Assembly: GCA_947451925.1 (NCBI GenBank)
Contig: CANGAW010000019.1
Location: 1 to 45,980, forward strand
DNA: 45,980 nucleotides
DNA from: Burkholderiales bacterium
GTDB lineage: Bacteria > Pseudomonadota > Gammaproteobacteria > Burkholderiales > Burkholderiaceae_D
Reading direction: 5' to 3'
Each line of letters opens with the position of its first letter. Position 1 is the first letter of the stretch. The position numbers and the translations under genes were made by a program. Shown in pieces: positions 9,173 to 17,442 of the stretch. The notes below the pieces were generated by a model. The model saw nothing but the letters and a program-made list of their open reading frames with translations. It was not told the DNA's origin and made no database searches.

Positions 9173-10249
9173 TCAATTGGACGACCCGGGTGAAACACCT
9201 TCCCACGCCTGCTGTAACAGCGCGCGCAGCGCCACTGAACTATCGGGGCCTATCGCCCTTGGGTTCCAGTACGGATTTTGCAACGCCAGCCGAACAACCG
9301 TGTCCAGGTCTTCGGCTTGCATGCCCAGTTCACGCAGGGAGACAGGCGCGCCATGCTCTTTGGCGAGTTGATAGAGTCCCTGCGCTGCCGGCGCGCCACC
9401 CAGCGCCCGGCTGATTTTTTGCATCGCCACCGGTGCGGCTGCGGCATTGAAATGCATCGCATGCGGCAAGATCACGGTATGCACTTCGGCGTGCGGCAAA
9501 TTAAAAGTGCCACCTAGCGTATGGCAAAGCTTGTGATGCAAAGCCATGCCCACATTGCCCAGCACGGTGCCACACAACCAGGCGCCATACAGGGCATCGC
9601 TACGGGCATCGATATCAGCCGCATTGGCAACCAGACGCGGTATGGCAGCGGCCAGTGCGCGTATGCCTTCTTCGGCCATCAGGTCCATGATGGGATTGCT
9701 GTCCTGCGCATACAACCCTTCAGCGGCATGCGCTATCGCATTCATGGCACTGGTGACCGACAAACCGACTGGCAGCGACACCGAGAGTTCAGGGTCGTAA
9801 ATAACAGTTCGCGGCAGCACCCGCGCATCGCGTCCGGTTTTTTTCAAACCCGCTTCGGTGATGCCGTAAATCGGCGTCATTTCGCTGCCGGCATAGGTGG
9901 TGGGAATGGCCAGTATCGGCAAGCTTGATTGCAGGGCAATGGCTTTGCCAAGGCCAGTGGTGGACCCACCGCCGACAGCCAGTGCGCAATCGGCACCAAG
10001 GCGCTGTGCTTCAGCCACTGCGGCGGCGGCAGTTTCAGCTGGCACATGCATCACCGCTTTGGGGTACACACCGGCTGCGCGCGCACCCAACAGTGTGGCG
10101 ATATGTTCCGCAATGCCTTGCTGCTCGGGCGTACACAAAATCAGTGCGCGCTCGGCTCCCAGGAGTTTCACTTCACGCTCAAGATGCTGCAGGCTGCCTG
10201 CGCCAAAGATGACGCGGGAAGGCTGACCGGTATAGACAAAGTCGCGCAT
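9173..10249 (-). CDS. pnpF: maleylacetate reductase
   Basis: This 358-residue iron-alcohol-dehydrogenase-family protein opens with FVYTGQPSRVIFGAGS and carries the nucleotide-binding GGGSTTGLGKA motif. The region ending HHKLCHTLGGTFNLPHAEVH is typical of maleylacetate reductases. The enzyme reduces maleylacetate to 3-oxoadipate with NAD(P)H, feeding the TCA cycle. Both ring-cleavage branches in this operon converge on it. It starts 5 bp after the aldehyde dehydrogenase gene. The symbol follows the p-nitrophenol/hydroquinone pathway of Pseudomonas strain WBC-3, as I recall it. Confidence 0.9.
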   Translation of the reverse strand: MRDFVYTGQPSRVIFGAGSLQHLEREVKLLGAERALILCTPEQQGIAEHIATLLGARAAGVYPKAVMHVPAETAAAAVAEAQRLGADCALAVGGGSTTGLGKAIALQSSLPILAIPTTYAGSEMTPIYGITEAGLKKTGRDARVLPRTVIYDPELSVSLPVGLSVTSAMNAIAHAAEGLYAQDSNPIMDLMAEEGIRALAAAIPRLVANAADIDARSDALYGAWLCGTVLGNVGMALHHKLCHTLGGTFNLPHAEVHTVILPHAMHFNAAAAPVAMQKISRALGGAPAAQGLYQLAKEHGAPVSLRELGMQAEDLDTVVRLALQNPYWNPRAIGPDSSVALRALLQQAWEGVSPGSSN

Positions 10250-10254
10250 GAGCT

Positions 10255-11778
10255 TTACTTGGCAGGACGCGGATAGTGCGGCGTAATCTGCGCGTCGATG
10301 TTGACCCAGACGCTCTTGGCCTGCGTGTATTCGCGCATCACATCAAAGCCCATCTCGCGGCCATAGCCGGACTGACCGACACCGCCAAAAGGCGAACCCG
10401 GATTGACGCGCTTGTAGCAATTGATCCAGACCATACCACTCTTGATTTCGCGGGCCATCAGATGCGCGCGCTGCAGATTGCGTGTCCATAACCCTGCACC
10501 CAATCCGTATTCGGTACTGTTGGCAATGGCCAGCGCTTCTTCATCGGTTTTGAAAGTCAGCACCGTCACAAACGGGCCGAACACTTCTTCTTGCGCGATA
10601 CGGTCCCGGGTCGAGCGGGCACGCACAATCGTTGGTTCAACGTAGCAGCCTTGTGCCAACGCACCACCGGGTGCTTTGCCACCGGTGAGAATTTCGCCAC
10701 CCTGCTCGCGGGCGATATCGACATAGGACAAGACACGGTCGCGGTGCATCAGCGAGGTCAGTGGACCCATCTCGGTATTGGGGTCAAGCGGATTACCGAG
10801 GCGAATGGATTTAGCCAGCGCGGTAAATTTTTCAAGGAATTCCTCAGCGATGGATTCATGCAGCACCAGACGCGCACCGGCAATACAGGCTTGCCCCTGA
10901 TTATGGAAAATCGCCCAGGCCGCGCCATTAATTGCCGCCGGCAGGAAGGCATCTTCAAAAACAATGTTGGCGCCTTTGCCGCCGAGTTCCAGCTGAACTT
11001 TTTTCAGGTTGCCAGCCGATGCTTCAACGATACGTCGACCAGTTGCGGTTGAACCCGTGAACGCGATTTTGGCGATGTCGCCATGCTCGGCAATGTATTG
11101 ACCAGCGACGCTGCCCAGCCCCGGCAACATGTTGACGACGCCTTCGGGCATGCCTGCTTCCATCATCAGTTCGGCAATGCGCAAGGATGACAGCGGCGTG
11201 ATTTCTGCCGGTTTCATGACCACGCAGTTACCGGCTGCCAGCGCCGGTGCCATTTTCCAGCTGGTGAACATCAAAGGAAAATTCCATGGCACGACCTGAC
11301 CAACCACACCCAGTGCTTCGCGGCTGACATAGTTCAGAAAACCCTGTTCGACCGGCACCACATCGCCCTGAAATTTGTCTGCCATGCCACCGAAGTAGCG
11401 ATACGTCACTGCCGTGCGCGGCACATCCAGAATGCGGGAATCCCGAATCGGATGACCGGTGTCGAGCGACTCGAGCATGGCCAGTTGTTCGGCGTTGTCT
11501 TCAATCAGATCAGCCAGTTTTAACAGGATGCGACCGCGATCCATTGCGGCCATGCGCGACCATTTCGGAAACGCGCGCTGTGCGGCGGCGACAGCCTTGT
11601 CCACATCGGCCTTGCCGGCCATGGCAATCTGCGCAATTTCGGAATTGTCATGCGGGTTCAAGGTGGCCATCGTTTCGCCCGATTCGGCGGGGACGAATTT
11701 GCCATCGATGAAAAGTTCGGTGCGAATGACACCCTCTAGGGCAGCAGGAATCTGCGCCTTGTTCACTGGTTGGTTCAT
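10255..11778 (-). CDS. pnpE: 4-hydroxymuconic semialdehyde dehydrogenase (aldehyde dehydrogenase family)
   Basis: The 507-residue NAD(P)-dependent aldehyde dehydrogenase has the ELGGKGANIVFEDA glutamate motif and the catalytic Cys298 in GQACIAG. VGQVVPWNFPLMF and FTGSTATGRRI form the cofactor site. I chose the ATG at 11778 (MNQPVNKAQ), preceded by GGGAG at good spacing, over the in-frame ATG at 11802. It follows the two hydroquinone dioxygenase genes and precedes maleylacetate reductase, so the expected reaction is oxidation of 4-hydroxymuconic semialdehyde to maleylacetate. The family is certain; the substrate is inferred from context. Confidence 0.87.
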   Translation of the reverse strand: MNQPVNKAQIPAALEGVIRTELFIDGKFVPAESGETMATLNPHDNSEIAQIAMAGKADVDKAVAAAQRAFPKWSRMAAMDRGRILLKLADLIEDNAEQLAMLESLDTGHPIRDSRILDVPRTAVTYRYFGGMADKFQGDVVPVEQGFLNYVSREALGVVGQVVPWNFPLMFTSWKMAPALAAGNCVVMKPAEITPLSSLRIAELMMEAGMPEGVVNMLPGLGSVAGQYIAEHGDIAKIAFTGSTATGRRIVEASAGNLKKVQLELGGKGANIVFEDAFLPAAINGAAWAIFHNQGQACIAGARLVLHESIAEEFLEKFTALAKSIRLGNPLDPNTEMGPLTSLMHRDRVLSYVDIAREQGGEILTGGKAPGGALAQGCYVEPTIVRARSTRDRIAQEEVFGPFVTVLTFKTDEEALAIANSTEYGLGAGLWTRNLQRAHLMAREIKSGMVWINCYKRVNPGSPFGGVGQSGYGREMGFDVMREYTQAKSVWVNIDAQITPHYPRPAK

Positions 11779-11840
11779 GCTGACTCCCGGAGACGGGCTC
11801 AAATGCCCGCCCCGATTGGATTTTTATAAAGGTGAAGAGA

Positions 11841-12848
11841 TTAGAACTGCACCGGCACTTCGGGCGACTGTCCCTGCTGGATTTCATAAACCAGACTTGG
11901 CGAGCCGTTTTCCCACACCAGCAGCATCGACCGTTTAGGGCTGTAGCCCTGATGGCGGCAATACGCCGGCATCGCGGCCATGTCGCCGGCTTTCATGATC
12001 ACGCGGGCCAGTGGCTTGCCGGTATTTTTATCGGCGCAATCCCAATGGATTTCATCGCACATCTGAAAGAACCATTCAACGCGGTCATTGGCATGCAAAA
12101 TCGGCAGAATATGTTCTTCGGTGGTCGGGCACATGTAGCTGTACTTCACCACGGAAGTAAACGAAGGGTTCCAGGTCACTTGCGAGCGCGACAGGAAGGC
12201 GAACAGGTTGAACGCATGGACTTCGTTTTCAAAGCCGGGCTCAGGATGCAGCTCGGGCTGATCTTGGGGCACATCGGCAAAGGCACGATTGATTGGTGCG
12301 CCACGTTCGTCGGTGCGCAAATTCAGATCACCCTTCAAACCGACGCAACGGGTGGCCAGTTCACGGGCACGGGTAATTTGTGCGTGACTGTTGCCGTTCT
12401 TGCGGCCGTAAGGCGTACCGGTTTCTTGCGGCGCCGAAAACGGATCGAAGCCGGCATTGGTCCAGTCGTCCAGCATGGCTTCGAAGGTGGCTTTGATTTG
12501 CTCGGTCGGGAAATTTTCCAGCAGATCGACACCGGCTTCTTTCATGGTGCCGTTGTAGGAGCCGGCATACATATCGACTGACTTGTAATGATTGAAGGTA
12601 CCAAAGACCGCATCGAAATTGACGCCGCCGTAAAAGAAACCCCATGCGCAATCGCGCATCAGCGCGCGCAGGAAGTTACCGATATCCATGGTGTGCGACA
12701 GCGGACGACCATCGCGGGTATGCCAAGCAATGTGGGCAAAGTATTCATCGCGGCGGAAACTAAATGAGCCCAGCGTATAGGCTTTGTAACCCATCACGGC
12801 GTCGGGGGCGGTGGCAATCACTTTGGACAGTTCTGTCGGTGCGTTCAT
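11841..12848 (-). CDS. pnpD: hydroquinone 1,2-dioxygenase, large (catalytic) subunit
   Basis: The 335-residue protein matches the large subunit of the two-component hydroquinone dioxygenases (PnpD/HapD). The PnpCD structure, as I recall it, uses His256, Asn258, Glu262 and His303 to bind Fe(II). The same H-x-N-x3-E pattern is visible here as His252, Asn254, Glu258 (HANDRVEWFF), with His299 in YCRHQGYS, a constant offset of four. It opens the hydroquinone ring next to a hydroxyl to give 4-hydroxymuconic semialdehyde. The gene follows the small-subunit gene by 39 bp and precedes the dehydrogenase for the product. Confidence 0.92.
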   Translation of the reverse strand: MNAPTELSKVIATAPDAVMGYKAYTLGSFSFRRDEYFAHIAWHTRDGRPLSHTMDIGNFLRALMRDCAWGFFYGGVNFDAVFGTFNHYKSVDMYAGSYNGTMKEAGVDLLENFPTEQIKATFEAMLDDWTNAGFDPFSAPQETGTPYGRKNGNSHAQITRARELATRCVGLKGDLNLRTDERGAPINRAFADVPQDQPELHPEPGFENEVHAFNLFAFLSRSQVTWNPSFTSVVKYSYMCPTTEEHILPILHANDRVEWFFQMCDEIHWDCADKNTGKPLARVIMKAGDMAAMPAYCRHQGYSPKRSMLLVWENGSPSLVYEIQQGQSPEVPVQF

Positions 12849-12887
12849 GTTCTTGATCTCCTGATTTTTTAGCGGCGGCTTGGGTGC

Positions 12888-13394
12888 TTATTTGGTCTGG
12901 CAGATGTCGGCCCACTTCTCAACCGACAGATCACCTTTGCAGGTCTGCATGACGACCACGCCCGGCTCTTTGCTGCGGTACTGATAAGCGGTGTTCTTGG
13001 GCAGCATGCCCTGATGACCGCGCTTCAACTTCATCCAGCCCATCTTGACGCCCTTGGGCTCGCCTGCAACCAGCACCGCGCCGTCTTTCTCGGCGTCTTT
13101 AACGATTTGCGCTTCGTCGAGCTTGATCAGGTGCACTTCGACTTCGCCATCCATCACCAGCGCGAACTCATCATGCGCGCAGGTGAACCAGGGCGAGGTG
13201 CCTTCAGCACGCAGGGTTTCCAGTACATAGATCTGATTCTGGCCAAAAACGACTTTTTCGTAAGGCTTGGAATTGTTCGCGATTTCAAAGCAGTTTGAAA
13301 AGGCGTAGTGGCGCACATCATCATCGATGGCCTGCACACCGCCCTTTTCATAGGATTTCAAGGAACCGAACTTGGTCTCGTACTGGACTGTCAT
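12888..13394 (-). CDS. pnpC: hydroquinone 1,2-dioxygenase, small subunit
   Basis: This 168-residue cupin-like protein (MTVQYETKFGSLKSYEKGG...) is of the size and type of the small subunit of hydroquinone dioxygenase (PnpC/HapC, about 19 kDa). WFTCAHDEFALVMDGEVEVH shows the cupin fold, but iron is bound by the large subunit in the known complex. It is the first gene of the ten-gene operon, and its AGGAGACAAG upstream is a good ribosome binding site. No gene for the enzyme that makes hydroquinone (Baeyer-Villiger or nitrophenol monooxygenase) is visible in the window. Confidence 0.9.
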   Translation of the reverse strand: MTVQYETKFGSLKSYEKGGVQAIDDDVRHYAFSNCFEIANNSKPYEKVVFGQNQIYVLETLRAEGTSPWFTCAHDEFALVMDGEVEVHLIKLDEAQIVKDAEKDGAVLVAGEPKGVKMGWMKLKRGHQGMLPKNTAYQYRSKEPGVVVMQTCKGDLSVEKWADICQTK

Positions 13395-13584
13395 GCTTGT
13401 CTCCTGTTATTGATATGGCATGGTCATAACTGCTATCAGCAGAATTGATGACGCAGTGTATGCAGGAGACGAGTGCTTTACTAGAGGGGGAAAGACGACT
13501 GGTCTGTTTGGGATTTACGAACAATCAACTACATTTACGACGAGGAACCTAACTGACTCATTCCTCATTTTCGCGCAAAGCTGA
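13395..13584 (-). promoter_or_regulatory. promoter region of hydroquinone operon with LysR-type box
   Basis: Positions 13506-13522 read GTT-N11-AAC, a LysR T-N11-A box. To my recollection the same consensus was reported for PnpR of the p-nitrophenol pathway. ATTTACGA also occurs twice, at 13513-13520 and 13533-13540, 20 bp apart (two helical turns). The box lies about 112 bp upstream of the first start codon. The nearby LysR gene at 14477-15427 is the obvious candidate regulator. Confidence 0.55.
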
Positions 13585-13812
13585 TTACAAATTAATGTTT
13601 ACTTTAGAAATCAAAGAGGAAATACGTGACACTGAAAGGTGCTCGACGAGCACTGAGCGGGTTAGCGATATTTGACCATCCGAACAAATCAAATAGCGAA
13701 TCTTGTCGCCTTTTCCAAGCTTGAGTGCACGACGAACTGCCAAGGGTATTGTTGTCCGGTAGCTGTCAGGCAGCATTGATTCAATTTCGAGGGTATCAAT
13801 CATCACGCTCAA
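13585..13812 (-). CDS. PrlF/AbrB-like small DNA-binding protein, third gene of a toxin-antitoxin cluster
   Basis: The 75-residue protein carries a swapped-hairpin AbrB fold of PrlF type: DSYRTTIPLAVRRALKLGKG followed by DKIRYLICSDGQISLTRS. Typical PrlF antitoxins continue with a FLxFL segment and precede a YhaV toxin. Here the tail after residue 52 is unrelated and short, and no yhaV exists before the next gene. It overlaps the HTH antitoxin gene by 4 nt (ATGA). It may be a truncated orphan antitoxin or an accessory repressor of the module. Confidence 0.65.
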   Translation of the reverse strand: MSVMIDTLEIESMLPDSYRTTIPLAVRRALKLGKGDKIRYLICSDGQISLTRSVLVEHLSVSRISSLISKVNINL

Positions 13813-14117
13813 CTTACGCCATGCTCAGCAGTCTCTGCATGCAAACGCAGGCCTAAGGCTGAAGTGACTTTCAAGATCGTTGCAAAGCTTGGATTACCCT
13901 CGCCTGATAGGGCTTTGTAAAGACTTTCGCGACCCAAGCCCGTATCTTTGGCCAATTGCGACATCCCTTTTGCTCTGGCAATGTTGCCCAAGGCCTTGGT
14001 AATAAAGGCAGCGTCGTCCCCGGCTTCTTGCAAACAAGCCTCGAAATACAAAGCGATGTCTTCCTCCGTTTTGAGGTGCTCAGCGCTGTCCCATTTGCGT
14101 AATTTAATATTTGTCAT
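13809..14117 (-). CDS. HTH antitoxin, addiction-module antidote (HigA-like)
   Basis: The 102-residue form starting MTNIKLRKWDSAEHLKT is the standard length of the family that pairs with HigB/RelE-like killer proteins. The ATG at 14117 was chosen over an in-frame ATG at 14198 that would lie deep inside the toxin gene. The helix-turn-helix covers ARAKGMSQLAKDTGLGRESLYKAL near 55-80. It should neutralise the toxin encoded just upstream, overlapping it by 14 nt, and repress the operon through the dyad at 14426-14449. Confidence 0.88.
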   Translation of the reverse strand: MTNIKLRKWDSAEHLKTEEDIALYFEACLQEAGDDAAFITKALGNIARAKGMSQLAKDTGLGRESLYKALSGEGNPSFATILKVTSALGLRLHAETAEHGVS

Positions 14118-14418
14118 TTTTAGTCTCTTTGAGCTGGCGTGAAAGAGCACACGCCAGTTTGATATCTTTGGCCTGACTGGATTTATCACCTCCAGCAAGA
14201 AGGATCACTATTTCGACTCCTTTCAATGTGAAATAAATCCTGTAACCAGGGCCATGGTGAATTCGCATTTCTAACACACCCTCACCGACGGACTTGTGAT
14301 CGCCGAAATTACCATCTTCAACACAGTCAATCCGAGACTGAATGATCCGTGAAGCCTGCTTATCACGCAGGGACTCGAACCAGTCATCAAATAATTCGGT
14401 GGTGTAAAGTGTTTTCAT
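14104..14418 (-). CDS. RelE/ParE-superfamily toxin (HigB-like)
   Basis: The 104-residue protein fits the addiction-module killer family: FDDWFESLRDKQASRIIQSR at the N-terminus, then VGEGVLEMRIHHGPGYRIYF and VILLAGGDKSSQAKDI. Members are ribosome-dependent mRNA endonucleases that inhibit translation. It is the first gene of a toxin-first module, followed by the HTH antitoxin with a 14-nt overlap. The module separates the LysR gene from the hydroquinone operon, which suggests later insertion. Confidence 0.9.
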   Translation of the reverse strand: MKTLYTTELFDDWFESLRDKQASRIIQSRIDCVEDGNFGDHKSVGEGVLEMRIHHGPGYRIYFTLKGVEIVILLAGGDKSSQAKDIKLACALSRQLKETKNDKY

Positions 14419-14425
14419 TCTGACT

Positions 14426-14449
14426 AAATGTACTATATAGGATACATTT
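14426..14449 (-). promoter_or_regulatory. toxin-antitoxin promoter and operator dyad
   Basis: AAATGTA at 14426-14432 and TACATTT at 14443-14449 form a perfect 7-bp inverted repeat around an AT-rich centre. The centre includes TATAGT as a -10 candidate on the minus strand, about 15 bp before the toxin ATG. The layout suits autorepression by the antitoxin. Confidence 0.6.
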
Positions 14450-14476
14450 AATCAAGCCGCGATCAGCAGCGTTTAA

Positions 14477-15427
14477 TCAAACCAACTGCGCCGGCTCCTC
14501 GCACAACCAGCCCTTCTCGATCAATACCTTATCCCACACCGGCGTCCCCGAAAAATGCGCGAGCAAATGGTTAATGAACAATTGCAGTTTGACGCCGCGG
14601 CGCGAGGTATGCGGATAAATTGCTGACAGCCAGAACGAGGACAGCTGCCAATCGGTGAGCAACGGCACCAGCTCTCCCGACATCAGATACGGTGAGGCCA
14701 CCAGCGTCGGAATGCACACCACGCCCGCGCCGGCGCAACCGTATTCGGCCAGCAGATGGACGCTGTTGGTCAGCATAGGCGGCTTCAGGTGAATGGAAAT
14801 CACCTCATGGCCACGGAAAAAATCCCATCGGTCGCGCGTGTGATAGCCCGAATACAAACCAAGCCGGTGCTCATGCAGGTTGCGCGGATTCTCAGGCGTG
14901 CCGTGTTGGGCCAGATAAGCTGGCGACGCACAAAATACTCGCCGCACCGGAAACATTTTGCGCGCAACCAGCTCTTCGGAAGCTGGTGAAAAAATCTGCA
15001 AAGTGCAGTCGAACCCTTCCTTGACCGGATCCACCACGGTGTCGGAGACGAACAAATCGAGATTGATTGCCGGGTGCAGTTGCTGGAATTCCTGCAACTG
15101 CGCAGCCAGATGGCCGAGCACAAAACCCGGCAAGGCATGGATGCGCAACTTGCCTTCGGGCGAATTTTGCGTCTTGCGCATATCGTCGAGCAAGCCACTG
15201 GCCCGGCCCAGCAACTCGGCGCAGTCTTTCACATAGGCTTCACCCAGCTCGGTCAGCTTGACCGAGCGCGTCGTGCGATGCAGCAGCGGCGCGCCGACAT
15301 ACAACTCCAGTTGCTGCACCCGTGAAGTCACCACTGATTTCGCCACCCGTAATTGCTGTGCGGCGGCCGCAAAACTGCCGGCGTCAGCAACGGCCACAAA
15401 GGCTTCAAGGGTTTGCAAACGGTCCAT
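14477..15427 (-). CDS. LysR-family transcriptional regulator
   Basis: The 316-residue protein has the LysR winged HTH at residues 1-60 (MDRLQTLEAFVAVADAGSF, AAQQLRVAKSVVTSRVQQLE) and a substrate-binding domain from about 90. It belongs to the subgroup with the SVKLTELGEAYVKDCAELL linker helix. It is a candidate activator of the hydroquinone operon downstream on the same strand, where a T-N11-A box lies at 13506-13522, although a toxin-antitoxin module lies between. LysR genes often regulate a divergent gene, so the antiporter on the other side is an alternative target. Confidence 0.85.
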   Translation of the reverse strand: MDRLQTLEAFVAVADAGSFAAAAQQLRVAKSVVTSRVQQLELYVGAPLLHRTTRSVKLTELGEAYVKDCAELLGRASGLLDDMRKTQNSPEGKLRIHALPGFVLGHLAAQLQEFQQLHPAINLDLFVSDTVVDPVKEGFDCTLQIFSPASEELVARKMFPVRRVFCASPAYLAQHGTPENPRNLHEHRLGLYSGYHTRDRWDFFRGHEVISIHLKPPMLTNSVHLLAEYGCAGAGVVCIPTLVASPYLMSGELVPLLTDWQLSSFWLSAIYPHTSRRGVKLQLFINHLLAHFSGTPVWDKVLIEKGWLCEEPAQLV

Positions 15428-15562
15428 GCGCTGTCTCTTATGAATTGTTCGTCCGATTATTGCACAGCCCTGCGCAGCCCCTTTGCCGGCCGCAGATTGT
15501 CGGATAGGATAGCGGCGCTCTGTAACCCAGCGTTATGGATTTTCAATTCAAAGGAGCTATCA

Positions 15563-16795
15563 ATGGAAGCCTCTGCTGGCACTGAACTGGCGAAGCACAC
15601 GCTACAAATTTTCGGCATCATTATCGTCACCGGCATGGCTTGCGGATTACTGGCGCGACGCTTGCGCATACCCGATGTCGCGCTGCTACTGATCGCCGGC
15701 ATGCTGCTCGGTCCCGCTGCTGCCGGACTGATTCATGTGCCGGCCGGCTCTGCGTTAAACCAGCTGATCCTGATCTTTGGCGCCAGTTATATTTTGTTTG
15801 ATGGCGGCGCCTCTTTGAAACTGTCGGTACTCAAGCAAACCTGGATCACGATTACCGTGATTTCAACCCTAGGTGTATTGATCACCGGCGGTATCACCGC
15901 CATCGCTGCGCATCATTTGCTCACTATGCCGTGGCCGCTGGCCTTGTTGTTAGGTGCCGTCGTTGCATCCACTGACCCAGCAACCCTGGTGCCCGTGTTT
16001 CGGCAGATTGCCATTCGCGAGCGCGTGGCCCAAACCGTAATGAGCGAATCGGCATTCAATGACGCCATGGGTGCCATTGTCACCTTTGCGATCCTGGCCG
16101 TGGTGACAGGACATGGCGAATTTTCAGTGTGGGCCGCCTTGCGTGACCTGGCCTGGCAGTCGGCCATCGGCATACTGGCCGGCGTTGTACTGGGCTATCT
16201 TGCCGCTGCTGGAATTGCCCATGCACGATTCAATTTTCTGGTTGAATATGCGCCCGTCGTCAGTCTGGTTGCTGTCATTGGCGCATATCTGGCCGCCGAT
16301 AATTTTCAGGCCAGCGGCTTTATGGCCGTGTTTGTGTTTGGCGTGGTATTGGGTAACAAGGAAATGTTTGGCTTCAAAATGGAAGAACAGGAAGCCGAGC
16401 AGCTGGACAACTTTATCCTGACCACCGCCTTCGTAATGCGGGTATTTATTTTCGTCTTGCTGGGCGCGCAGGTGGAGTTTGGCCTGATGCGTGAATACGG
16501 ACTCGCCGCATTCGGTGTGGTACTGATCTTTATGTTGGTTGCCCGGCCGCTGACCGTGTTTGCCTGCGCCCTGCCTGACCGGCGTGCCAAATGGACGTTC
16601 AAGGAAATGCTCTTCATGTGCTGGACGCGTGAAACCGGCGTCATTCCCGGCGCGCTGGCCGGCATGCTGATCGGCTTGAATATCCCGGGTGCCAACATCA
16701 TTGCGTCTGTCACCTTCGTCGCTATTTTAATGACGATTCTGATTCAGGCGACCACGACGGGTTGGCTGGCGAAGAAGCTTGATTTATTGGCTTGA
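15563..16795 (+). CDS. cation:proton antiporter, CPA1 family
   Basis: This 410-residue protein has about 12 membrane helices. The ATG at 15563 follows AAGGAG by 6 bp; the frame is open further upstream into the LysR gene but without a start signal. The transport motifs VVASTDPATLVPVFRQ and SESAFNDAMGAIVTF contain the ion-binding Asp of CPA1 exchangers. The cytosolic TrkA-C tail found in the longer NhaP2/CvrA proteins is missing, so this is the short form. It exchanges Na+ or K+ for H+ at the inner membrane. It is transcribed divergently from the LysR gene. Confidence 0.85.
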   Translation: MEASAGTELAKHTLQIFGIIIVTGMACGLLARRLRIPDVALLLIAGMLLGPAAAGLIHVPAGSALNQLILIFGASYILFDGGASLKLSVLKQTWITITVISTLGVLITGGITAIAAHHLLTMPWPLALLLGAVVASTDPATLVPVFRQIAIRERVAQTVMSESAFNDAMGAIVTFAILAVVTGHGEFSVWAALRDLAWQSAIGILAGVVLGYLAAAGIAHARFNFLVEYAPVVSLVAVIGAYLAADNFQASGFMAVFVFGVVLGNKEMFGFKMEEQEAEQLDNFILTTAFVMRVFIFVLLGAQVEFGLMREYGLAAFGVVLIFMLVARPLTVFACALPDRRAKWTFKEMLFMCWTRETGVIPGALAGMLIGLNIPGANIIASVTFVAILMTILIQATTTGWLAKKLDLLA

Positions 16796-16856
16796 AATCA
16801 TGCGGGCTTAAAAAAATAAGTGCACCAGACTTTTTCAAAAAAATTATTAATTATTC

Positions 16857-16897
16857 AAAGACGCTGGGACCGATTTTCATCGGCTTCCAGCGTCTTT
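16857..16897. terminator. bidirectional terminator between convergent genes
   Basis: AAAGACGCTGG at 16857-16867 pairs with CCAGCGTCTTT at 16887-16897, with CCGAT/ATCGG extending the stem inside. T-rich DNA follows on both strands. It separates the antiporter gene (plus) from the YcnI gene (minus). Confidence 0.8.
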
Positions 16898-16903
16898 TGT
16901 TAA

Positions 16904-17428
16904 TCAGTGATGGTGTTGGCCAGGAACGATCTCCAGCACGGGTGCAGGAAAAGCTAACTTCTTCGAAGCTTCGTCTGATACCTGATTCCAGTCCATCCTG
17001 CCTTTTTCACAAATCTGCGTAATCGGCAGTGCGACCATGCCTGTCTTGCTTCCTAGCCTGGTCATCATCACAAACTCGTCATAATGTTCATCTGGCAGTT
17101 GGCCTGATTTCCATCGAATCACGCGTACATCTTGTTTGATTTCTTTTCCATGCGAGGTGTACGGCTGACTCAGTGCTTTGATTTCCGTCTCTATCGTCCA
17201 CCCTGCTTTGGGCATCGGCTTTGCGCCCATGATGGATTCCGGCAAATAAACAATCACTTCAACCGTGGGAGATCCTTCGCATCCATGGGTAATGCCAAAA
17301 GACAGTCTTTGATAACTATCCTGACCAGCTTGCTTGGGACTGACTGTTGCGTGCCCCCATGCATTGCTGATGGCGAAACCAAAAACCAACGAGGCGTAGC
17401 AAAAACGACTGACTGTATTTTTCATCAT
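16904..17428 (-). CDS. YcnI/DUF1775 family protein, probable periplasmic copper-binding protein
   Basis: The 174-residue protein has a signal peptide ending NAWG, so the mature form should begin with His (HATVSPKQAG). In Bacillus YcnI an N-terminal His coordinates Cu(II) as a single-histidine brace. The start of the mature chain, HGCEGSPTVEV and the KAGWTIET segment match DUF1775. The tail ends in three His residues, possibly a second metal site. Bacterial homologues usually have a C-terminal membrane anchor; none is seen here, so it should be soluble in the periplasm. It follows the TonB receptor gene by 14 bp. Confidence 0.82.
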   Translation of the reverse strand: MMKNTVSRFCYASLVFGFAISNAWGHATVSPKQAGQDSYQRLSFGITHGCEGSPTVEVIVYLPESIMGAKPMPKAGWTIETEIKALSQPYTSHGKEIKQDVRVIRWKSGQLPDEHYDEFVMMTRLGSKTGMVALPITQICEKGRMDWNQVSDEASKKLAFPAPVLEIVPGQHHH

Positions 17429-17442
17429 GATTTAATCCCCTT

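Noticed and set aside
11832..12581. 249-codon plus-strand frame
   Set aside because: Antisense to the hydroquinone dioxygenase large-subunit gene, which keeps all metal ligands; it resembles no family.
15353..15562. Upstream in-frame extension of the antiporter
   Set aside because: It lies antisense in the LysR gene; ATG 15563 has AAGGAG at ideal spacing and starts at the first membrane helix.
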